Shown in pieces: positions 30,886 to 37,360 of a stretch of DNA of 64,000 nt. Numbering within the stretch: position 1 is the first letter of the stretch; each line of letters begins with the position of its first letter. The notes below the pieces were generated by a model that made no database searches, was not told the DNA's origin, and saw nothing but the letters and a program-made list of their open reading frames with translations. The stretch covers positions 1,755,001 through 1,819,000 of the forward strand of contig NZ_CP090953.1 of assembly GCF_021513175.1 (NCBI RefSeq), given 5' to 3'. A program made the position numbers and the translations under genes. The DNA is from Sphingomonas sp. S2-65. GTDB lineage: Bacteria > Pseudomonadota > Alphaproteobacteria > Sphingomonadales > Sphingomonadaceae.

Positions 30886-32919
30886 CTAGGCGTGAACCGT
30901 CGCAACGATCGCATTTAGGTGCGTGTAGCTAGTGTTCCCGGTGCCACGGCTAGCGAGAATGTTCACGTAGCCATTGGCATCCGGCTCGAATTTCGTCGCC
31001 GTGGTAAAGTCGCCCGTGTTGCCCCCAGTGACGTGTTCGCCGGCATTGAAACCCACCACCTTGCCGTCGAGAATGAACCGGGTGGTTCGACCAGTCGTGC
31101 CGGCGCGGCTGCCCATGAACAGGAAGTCGACCTTCTTGCCAATCCACGAAGGGCCGCCCAGCTTGAAGCCAAGCGTGCCCGCGCTGTCGCCCTGGCCGTT
31201 GGCGAGAATAGCGCTGGGGACTTGGGACACGTTCGACGGGGTTTGCCCACCATATCGGCTAGTGCCCGCGTTCGACACCGTCAGGGTCACGTCGGTGGCG
31301 CCGCCCTGATCGTCGAGCAATCCGTTCGTGACCGTACCCGCCGCGCCGCCGCCATTCACCTGGTTCCAGCCGGCGGCCAGCTCGCTTGAGGATATGCCGA
31401 ACCCGAGGCCGATCTTGATCGTCTTCGAGGCGCTGATCACCAGCTGCGCAACGCGCGCCCTCAGATCGGATACCGCCGCGCCGGCCGCCTCTGCGGCATC
31501 GATGGCGCTATTGGCATCCGCCACGCTCTGCTGCGTTGGCGAGGCCTCCGCGAGTTGCACCTTGGCGAGGGCAGTCGCGCGCATAGCAGCCGGGTAGACC
31601 GCGACCACACGCGCATTCAGTGCCGACTTCGCCGGGCTCGCCTTGAGTGCCCGCAGCGCGTTCGCGGCCTCGGCATAATCGTCCAGGCCAAGTGAGGCCT
31701 CGGCCACCGCAACCAGCTGCTCGGCATAAGGCGTGCCCCAGGCGCCCGTGTAGACGCGCCGGAAGACCTGATCGGCCAGATAGGCCACCTCGATGTTCGA
31801 CAAGGTTTCGGTGGGGTGCCGGTCATCCTGAAGCGCGGCGCGCCAGCGTTGGGTGACGAGTTCAGCATCCCACCGCGAGCGGCCGAGGTCGGCATCATAG
31901 CACTCGCTCAGAAGCTCGGCCGTGACCAGTTCGATGATCCCGACATTGTACGGGTGCCCGATGCCTTGCGCCTCGGGAGTGTTGCCGCTGGTGGTGCGGA
32001 AGGTGATGTTGGAGGCGAACGTCCGATAGCCAGCGACCTTGAACGTGTTGATGATCGCCCGCTGCCCCGCCTCGATCGCGGCTAGGCCGGGGTCGGACGC
32101 GTAGGGCAACGTCCAAGAGTTTGTGATGCAGTTGCCGATCAGCGCATGGCTGAGCAGACCGCCATAGGCCGCCACGATCTGGGCGGCATAGCTCTGCAAG
32201 GCAGGCAGGCCGGCGCTCGACTTCCCCCAGTCGAACACAAGCGGGTCTCGACCCGGAAACGCGGAAGAGACGAGATCTTCGACGAACCGCGAGGCACCAT
32301 AGATGTCTTCCCGGCTGGCGCCCAAGATCGCCCAGGTGTCGAGAGGCCCGTTCGCGGGAGCCTTGTTGAGCTGCGCATATACCGCGCTGCCCCCAACGCC
32401 TCCGGTCACCGTCAACCCGATTGTGCGAGCAGATGCGCTTGGCGGAATGGCCACCAGCTGGCGCCGGCCTTTCTTCGCAGTGCCCGTGCCGACATAGTCA
32501 GCCGACTGAGCGTTGCCGGGTGAGGGAAACTTCTCAACGAACCCCTGGTCGACGCCGTCCACGTCGACCTTCGCTGCACCCATCGGCGCACCCACGAAGG
32601 TAAGAAGAACGGTTGTGTCACTCGGGCCTATTCCCCACCCGACACGCTCCGTTGCACCTTCCGCCACCGTGAAGCTGGGACGGGTTTTGCTCGCTGGTGA
32701 GGCCTGCGCAGCGGCAAGCGCGGGTTGCGCGCTGGAGAGCCCTGCGCTGGTGGCCACCGTCGCCGGCATCCGCCAGTCTTGAGCAGGAGGCGTAGGCGCC
32801 GGCTCAGGCGTCGGGGTCGGGGTGGGCGTGGGCGTCGGCGTCGGCGTAGGAGTGGGGGTCGAAGTGGCAGCAGCGGCGATGGCAGCAACAGACACGCCGA
32901 GGGAGAGACCGAGCCGCAT
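30886..32919 (-). CDS. Phage tail-associated SGNH-hydrolase-like protein
   Basis: This 677-residue protein has a short hydrophobic N-terminus, then a TPTPTP run of about 18 residues as a stiff linker. A central domain around residues 195-370 reads as SGNH: WAILGASREDIYG in the place of the GDS block, LIGNCITNS in the place of the GxND block, and ALQDDRHPTE in the place of the final DxxH block. The C-terminal 160 residues look like a jelly-roll binding module (LGFKLGGPSWIGKKVDFLFM). SGNH domains on phage tails often de-acetylate or de-esterify capsule sugars, so it is a candidate receptor-modifying enzyme. It is the last minus-strand late gene. Confidence 0.7.
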   Translation of the reverse strand: MRLGLSLGVSVAAIAAAATSTPTPTPTPTPTPTPTPTPEPAPTPPAQDWRMPATVATSAGLSSAQPALAAAQASPASKTRPSFTVAEGATERVGWGIGPSDTTVLLTFVGAPMGAAKVDVDGVDQGFVEKFPSPGNAQSADYVGTGTAKKGRRQLVAIPPSASARTIGLTVTGGVGGSAVYAQLNKAPANGPLDTWAILGASREDIYGASRFVEDLVSSAFPGRDPLVFDWGKSSAGLPALQSYAAQIVAAYGGLLSHALIGNCITNSWTLPYASDPGLAAIEAGQRAIINTFKVAGYRTFASNITFRTTSGNTPEAQGIGHPYNVGIIELVTAELLSECYDADLGRSRWDAELVTQRWRAALQDDRHPTETLSNIEVAYLADQVFRRVYTGAWGTPYAEQLVAVAEASLGLDDYAEAANALRALKASPAKSALNARVVAVYPAAMRATALAKVQLAEASPTQQSVADANSAIDAAEAAGAAVSDLRARVAQLVISASKTIKIGLGFGISSSELAAGWNQVNGGGAAGTVTNGLLDDQGGATDVTLTVSNAGTSRYGGQTPSNVSQVPSAILANGQGDSAGTLGFKLGGPSWIGKKVDFLFMGSRAGTTGRTTRFILDGKVVGFNAGEHVTGGNTGDFTTATKFEPDANGYVNILASRGTGNTSYTHLNAIVATVHA

Positions 32920-32922
32920 CGC

Positions 32923-33228
32923 TCAGGCGTCCTTCACGGCGATTTTCTCGCCAGCAGTAGCTGCGAAATCGCGCGCCTGGCCGTCGAGTACGATCCTTCG
33001 TTCCGGCACACCAGCATCCGCATCAGCTCCGAAGGCGACGAAAACGGCTCCCCCGGTAGCAGATACGGTCCAGACCTCCCCAGCCTGAGCCTGAAGCTCG
33101 GCTGTCGTGGAGTTTGCAGCACTGTTGAGGGTGGCCGCCACACGCGGCGCGGACCTGAGAAGCGGAAGGTCTTCGGTAGGACCGCCACGCTTGACGGTCG
33201 ATCCAAGTTCAATGTGTACACGGGCCAT
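32923..33228 (-). CDS. Small phage protein, beta-rich
   Basis: This 101-residue protein starts MARVHIELGSTVKRGGPTED and has AGEVWTVSATGGAVFVAFGA, then VPERRIVLDGQARDFAATAG. The alternating pattern suggests a small beta-sandwich, as found in many phage accessory tail or head proteins. The family is not recognised. It ends three bases before the SGNH gene start, so the two are co-transcribed and may assemble together. Confidence 0.65.
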   Translation of the reverse strand: MARVHIELGSTVKRGGPTEDLPLLRSAPRVAATLNSAANSTTAELQAQAGEVWTVSATGGAVFVAFGADADAGVPERRIVLDGQARDFAATAGEKIAVKDA

Positions 33229-33256
33229 TGTCGGCTTCCTTCATTCGGGAGGTGGA

Positions 33257-33613
33257 TCAGCGGGGGCAGTCAGCCGGCGCGAGGCCTGTGGCGAACAGCG
33301 CCGCTGTGCAGCGCCGCTCCAGCTTGACGCCGGCAGCGCGGTTGTTCGCGCGCTCGACGGCGCCGACTGCTTCGGCGTAGCGCTCGAGCGCCTCGCCGAA
33401 CCAACCCTTGTCGACGGTGACCAGCTCGCCCGACTTTCGGCCGCTGTGCGGCGTCAGGCGCTCCGCCCGCGTCAGTTCAGGGGATAGCTTCGGCAGCGTC
33501 GGCCGCTCGGTTCGCGCGATTGACGCCAGCGTTGAGGTCTTCGCGCAGCTGGTCGACAGGAGCGGCAGGGACAGGAGCGCCAACAGGCGCAGGCGGGACA
33601 GCGTCGAGAGCAT
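33257..33613 (-). CDS. Rz1-like outer spanin lipoprotein
   Basis: The 118 residues start MLSTLSRLRLLALLSLPLLS and reach a lipobox (LLSTSC), so the mature protein is an outer-membrane lipoprotein. It lies in another frame and overlaps the 3' part of the Rz-like gene by 137 bases, the classic Rz/Rz1 arrangement. Spanin pairs fuse the inner and outer membranes in the last step of lysis. At about 100 residues its mature part is longer than lambda Rz1, but the layout is clear. Confidence 0.75.
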   Translation of the reverse strand: MLSTLSRLRLLALLSLPLLSTSCAKTSTLASIARTERPTLPKLSPELTRAERLTPHSGRKSGELVTVDKGWFGEALERYAEAVGAVERANNRAAGVKLERRCTAALFATGLAPADCPR

Positions 33614-33875
33614 CGCGAAGGTCCTTGATCGTGGCCTGTACGGCCGAGGTGGAAAGTGCGTCGGCGCGATCGACGCGGCGGGCGATCGAGTCCGCGACGG
33701 CAGCGGCCTGCCGTTCGTCCGAGCGGGCTTCACCGACGCGCTCGGCATGCTGCGCCTTCGCCTGGGCGGTCACCTTGGCCTCGCCAGCCTTTTCGCCGCC
33801 ACGACGAATGGCGAAGATCGTGGCGAAGATCGCCAGCACGACGACCACGCCGATGATGGTGCGGGCGCGGGTCAT
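33477..33875 (-). CDS. Rz-like inner spanin
   Basis: The 132 residues have one N-terminal membrane anchor (TIIGVVVVLAIFATIFAI) and then a long charged helix rich in Ala, Glu and Arg (AKVTAQAKAQHAERVGEARS), the usual form of an i-spanin. ATG 33875 is chosen because it begins the anchor and overlaps the endolysin stop by 4 bases. The Rz1-like gene is embedded in its 3' part in a different frame. Confidence 0.78.
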   Translation of the reverse strand: MTRARTIIGVVVVLAIFATIFAIRRGGEKAGEAKVTAQAKAQHAERVGEARSDERQAAAVADSIARRVDRADALSTSAVQATIKDLRDALDAVPPAPVGAPVPAAPVDQLREDLNAGVNRANRAADAAEAIP

Positions 33876-34435
33876 ACCGGCAAACCCGTCAGGCAGATCG
33901 CCCGCTCGCGCGCGCGGCGGTTCACCAATCCCTGCACGACGCGGCCACCCGCCATGCGAAACGCCGGAAAGCGGTCGCACCCGGCCCGCCACTGCCCTGC
34001 GTTCCAGAGTTTGGCGATGCTCGACTTGCACACGCCGGCCGTGCCGATGTTGTAGGAGAGCGACACCGCCGCGATCACCTGATTCGTTCGGCCGTGCAGC
34101 TTGGGAACGCAGCGGATGATCGGCTCCGCATGCGCGATCAGTTCCTCTTCCAGCAGCTGGTTGCACTGGGCGGGCGTGAAGGTCTGCCCCATCTTCACGC
34201 CCTTGGTGATCCCGTCGCAGGCAGTCGGCACGCCGACGATGTCCAGATAGGCCTTCAGGTACTGCTTGCCGGCGACATGCTGGACGGTGACGGACTGGTC
34301 GGCGTTGACCGCGGCCTTGACCGTGCGGCCGCTCTCTTCCTTCGGCACCAGCACGAACAGCGCGGCCGCAGCGGCAACCGAGCCGATCACACCGGCCAGC
34401 GTCTTCTTGCCAGTCGGCTTACTGCGCGGTGCCAT
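33872..34435 (-). CDS. Phage lysozyme (GH24-like endolysin) with N-terminal anchor
   Basis: The 187 residues begin with a membrane segment rich in Ala and Gly (TLAGVIGSVAAAAALFVLV), like a signal-arrest-release signal. The enzyme part follows: YLKAYLDIVGVPTACDGITK aligns with the GH24 active-site region, with the Asp and Thr of the triad. SYNIGTAGVCKSSIAKLW and GGRVVQGLVNRRARERAICL match the C-terminal half. At the place of the general-acid Glu, nine residues before the Asp, there is Gly (AGKQYL). Some phage relatives may share this, so activity is uncertain. The gene sits between holin and spanins. Confidence 0.85.
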   Translation of the reverse strand: MAPRSKPTGKKTLAGVIGSVAAAAALFVLVPKEESGRTVKAAVNADQSVTVQHVAGKQYLKAYLDIVGVPTACDGITKGVKMGQTFTPAQCNQLLEEELIAHAEPIIRCVPKLHGRTNQVIAAVSLSYNIGTAGVCKSSIAKLWNAGQWRAGCDRFPAFRMAGGRVVQGLVNRRARERAICLTGLPV

Positions 34436-34694
34436 CGGCCGCCTCCTGCATCTTGGCCGCCGCCTTGGGTTGCGGGATGAAGCGGGCCGCAAGGGCCGCC
34501 AGGAACAGCATGAAAGGCACCACGTCGCCGATCGGCGCGGGCACGATCGCGCGCACGTCGTCGGGAAGCACGTTCCAGACCTGCATGAGGGCGTCGGGGG
34601 CGAGCGTCGCCCAGCCCATGAGAATGGCGCCGAGCGCGGACACGCGCACGGACCACAGGCGCCAGGCTTGGCGCCAGCCGTCGATCAGTTTCAC
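34419..34694 (-). CDS. Probable holin
   Basis: The 91 residues have two hydrophobic segments (LWSVRVSALGAILMGWATLA and IGDVVPFMLFLAALAARFI), a basic start and a charged end, the size and layout of a holin. It lies directly before the lysozyme gene and overlaps its start, as in many lysis cassettes. Holins form inner-membrane holes and time lysis. With a SAR-type lysozyme it would act as a pinholin. The assignment rests on position and topology. Confidence 0.75.
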   Translation of the reverse strand: MKLIDGWRQAWRLWSVRVSALGAILMGWATLAPDALMQVWNVLPDDVRAIVPAPIGDVVPFMLFLAALAARFIPQPKAAAKMQEAADGTAQ

Positions 34695-34718
34695 CGATGT
34701 TCTCCTGTTGATGCGCGG

Positions 34719-34994
34719 CTACCGGCCGCGAGCGGTTCTTCCACCGCGCCGCAACCAGCGGCGGCGCTCTCGGGTGAGTTCTTGGCTGTCCAGCACCGAC
34801 GCGGCATCCAAGACGAGCCGTTGCAGGTCAGGTGCGATCGGCGGCGGCGGGAACGCCGCGCGAAGCGCCGGATCAAGCACCGTCTCGACCCTCGACTCCA
34901 ACCAGCGCCGATGCGCCACCACACGCTCAGTGACCGAGGTCAGGAGCGCAACAGCGCCGAAGATCATCAGCACCAGCCCGCCGTCCGCGCTCAC
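34719..34994 (-). CDS. Small membrane protein of the lysis cassette
   Basis: This 91-residue protein has one N-terminal helix (GGLVLMIFGAVALLTSV) and a long soluble, basic C-terminus (RRWLESRVETVLDPALRAAF, RERRRWLRRGG). I do not recognise the family. Its ATG overlaps the preceding stop by 4 bases. It may be an antiholin or another membrane factor; this is inference from position only. Confidence 0.6.
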   Translation of the reverse strand: MSADGGLVLMIFGAVALLTSVTERVVAHRRWLESRVETVLDPALRAAFPPPPIAPDLQRLVLDAASVLDSQELTRERRRWLRRGGRTARGR

Positions 34995-35278
34995 GGCGTT
35001 TTGTCCTTGGCGGGGGCAATCAGCTCCAGCTTGACCTCAATCCGCGCGGTCCGGGTATCGAGTGTGGAGAGCATCGCCGTCAGAGCCTTGTCGCCATCGC
35101 GCGCGTCTTTTTCGAGCTGGTCGATCCGGCGCGTGTTATCCTCGGCCCGGCGAGCGTTCTCCTTGACCTGCGAGATGTATCCACCGCCCGCCTGCGCGCC
35201 GCCGAGCAGCACGACGGCAAGCGAGATCGCCGGCAGATAGTCCAGCCAGCGCTGGCGCGGCGCCGGGGGCGTGGTCAC
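34991..35278 (-). CDS. Small membrane-anchored coiled-coil protein
   Basis: The 95 residues have one helix (YLPAISLAVVLLGGAQAGGG) followed by a heptad-like coiled coil (ENARRAEDNTRRIDQLEKDA) and a Lys-rich end. This form is common among phage holin-associated proteins. It could be a second holin-type or an antiholin component. It is coupled to the next gene by a 4-base overlap. Confidence 0.6.
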   Translation of the reverse strand: MTTPPAPRQRWLDYLPAISLAVVLLGGAQAGGGYISQVKENARRAEDNTRRIDQLEKDARDGDKALTAMLSTLDTRTARIEVKLELIAPAKDKTP

Positions 35279-35377
35279 GCGCGGGTCCTCCCGGCAACCC
35301 GGAGGGTTACCAAGCTGCTGACTTTCATCTGACGATCCTTGTCTGGAGTGGTTGAGCGGCCTGCTGTCGGCAGCAGG

Positions 35378-37360
35378 CTAATCGGTGATCAGCTGGCCAT
35401 CGATGCGTATCGAGTTCTGATTGAACGAGGACGTACTCACCTCGCGACCGGCCACGCCGGCACCCGAACCGTAGTCTTGATACTGCCAGGGCTCGACCGT
35501 CGTTTGCCCATCGACACTGCGGATCACGCCGAAGGGTGCCGTCGTGCGAACGTCGATATAGTTGTACTGCGGCCCACCATACCCCGCCGCGCCGTCCAGG
35601 AAGACCGCGTGCGAGGCGAACTGGCCATCCGAGTCATTGCGGTGCACGGCAGGGCCGATCACGACGCTGGTAATCTCGTTACCGTAGCAGTTGAGCCGAT
35701 TGCCGTTCACGTCCCCATGCACCAGGAAGATGCCTGCGGAGATCGCCTGCGGTGCGACAGCGCCGCCGTGGTGACGCGCGACGCAGCCGGTGTCTTCGAG
35801 CGTGCCGCCCGTGATCGTGTTGCGGCTCCCGCGAATGACAATGTTGGAGGAATTGCTTTCCTGCGAACGGATGCCGGTGATGTTGTAGCCCGACCCGTCG
35901 ATCGTCATGTTCGATCCGAGCCGCTGGCCAGCGGTCCCGGTGCCGTTGTAGGATAGCTTGACCGTGGTGAAATTGCCGTTGGAGCCGCCATTTGGCCCCA
36001 GGTACAGGCCGACACCACTATTGGCCTGAAGCACCAGCGTGTTGACGTTGTCGTCGAAGCTCTCGCACTTCCAGCCCATGCCGTTGCAGTTCAGCACGTT
36101 GACGGCCATCACGTTGCTCGACGAACGGCCATAGGTGTGGATGCCGTCGTTCGTGCTCTCCCACACGTCGACGAACGCCATCCGCCAATAGGGGTCGACA
36201 TTCGCCAGCGTCTGATCGCCGAGGGTCGACATCATTTCCAGCGCCGTCACGGCATCGCCACCGGGCTGATAGTAGCGCCCGCCATGCACGCCGAATTGCA
36301 TCAGCGTCACATAGTCGTCGGCATATTTGTAGATCTTGCCGCCGACATTCTGGTTGTTCACTACGACTTCGTTGCGGATGAACGTGACGCCCTTCTGATC
36401 CAGCGCATTGCCCGTCTCAGGCTTCGGCGGCAGCTTGACGAAGAACGACTGCCCCGAGCCATAGCCCACCAGCGCCGTCCGCGCCTTGTAGCGGAATGCC
36501 CGCGTCATGATCCCGCCCTGCGGGATGATGACCACGGCACCGCGGCTGTAGTAGCCGGGCGACTCGCTATCGGCCATTGCGCGCCGCACCGCATCGGTAT
36601 TGTCGGTGCCCCAGCCCATCCGGTTCGAATTGGACGAGCGGTTCGGCGCGTGGGCGATACGGACGCGCGTGGGCGAGATCACCTCTTGGATCGTCGACTG
36701 AAGCGGTCCGCCGCCCGTCAGCCAGGCTGACGAGAGCAACATGACCTTGCCCACATCCTGCGGCTTGAACTGTCCGCTGGGGCTATCGATGAAGAACGAG
36801 CCCGCGACCGATATGCCGTCCCGCGTCTCCTGAAAGTCCGGCTTCACGTTGTATGGCGGGGAAGACAGATTGATCGTCAGGTTGTTCGCGATCTTGGCAA
36901 TCGACGCGAGGTTGAGGCTTCCCTCGATCCCGCCTCGCGTGACGTTCAGCAGATCGTCGAACCGAGCATCGTTCCATGCCTCCAGATCGGCGGTGCGCCG
37001 CGAAGCGAAGAGGTCGGTCGTAAACCGCTTGAGCGCGCCGCTCTTGTCGATGCCGAGCAGCGAGATGCCCGCCGCTGAAGATGCGGTCGTGGCCGGCAGA
37101 ACATCACCGGCCTGCGCGTTAGGCACGGCCTTCACCGCATCGACGGTGAACTGCCACCCCCCGGCAACCAGCGCCATCATCTTTGCCGGCGACGGCACCA
37201 TGCGGGTGTACCCCGCGCTGTCGGTGAGCGGGAACAAACCGTCTCCGTTCGGCCCACCGTCTGCGGCTCCGCCCCACCAGTCCGCCGACTCCCGCTGGGT
37301 TAGATCGCGGCGTCCGAGCAGGTTGGTGACCTGCTGAAGCAGCTGGGCATCGAGAGGCAT
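35378..37360 (-). CDS. Tailspike-like protein with right-handed beta-helix
   Basis: The 660 residues have a short N-terminal attachment part (about 1-100). A long region follows with repeats typical of a parallel beta-helix, for example SSNIVIRGSRNTITGGTLED and GNRLNCYGNEITSVVIGPAV. The segment GWGTDNTDAVRRAMAD followed by GAVVIIPQGGIM is the opening of many pectate-lyase-like phage tailspikes. It probably binds and may cut surface polysaccharide of the host. Its ATG shares a base with the stop of the tail-tip gene. Confidence 0.85.
   Translation of the reverse strand: MPLDAQLLQQVTNLLGRRDLTQRESADWWGGAADGGPNGDGLFPLTDSAGYTRMVPSPAKMMALVAGGWQFTVDAVKAVPNAQAGDVLPATTASSAAGISLLGIDKSGALKRFTTDLFASRRTADLEAWNDARFDDLLNVTRGGIEGSLNLASIAKIANNLTINLSSPPYNVKPDFQETRDGISVAGSFFIDSPSGQFKPQDVGKVMLLSSAWLTGGGPLQSTIQEVISPTRVRIAHAPNRSSNSNRMGWGTDNTDAVRRAMADSESPGYYSRGAVVIIPQGGIMTRAFRYKARTALVGYGSGQSFFVKLPPKPETGNALDQKGVTFIRNEVVVNNQNVGGKIYKYADDYVTLMQFGVHGGRYYQPGGDAVTALEMMSTLGDQTLANVDPYWRMAFVDVWESTNDGIHTYGRSSSNVMAVNVLNCNGMGWKCESFDDNVNTLVLQANSGVGLYLGPNGGSNGNFTTVKLSYNGTGTAGQRLGSNMTIDGSGYNITGIRSQESNSSNIVIRGSRNTITGGTLEDTGCVARHHGGAVAPQAISAGIFLVHGDVNGNRLNCYGNEITSVVIGPAVHRNDSDGQFASHAVFLDGAAGYGGPQYNYIDVRTTAPFGVIRSVDGQTTVEPWQYQDYGSGAGVAGREVSTSSFNQNSIRIDGQLITD

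Noticed and set aside
32820..32870. GT-rich simple repeat as a possible regulatory element
   Set aside because: It is fully explained as the coding sequence of the Thr-Pro linker of the SGNH tail protein.
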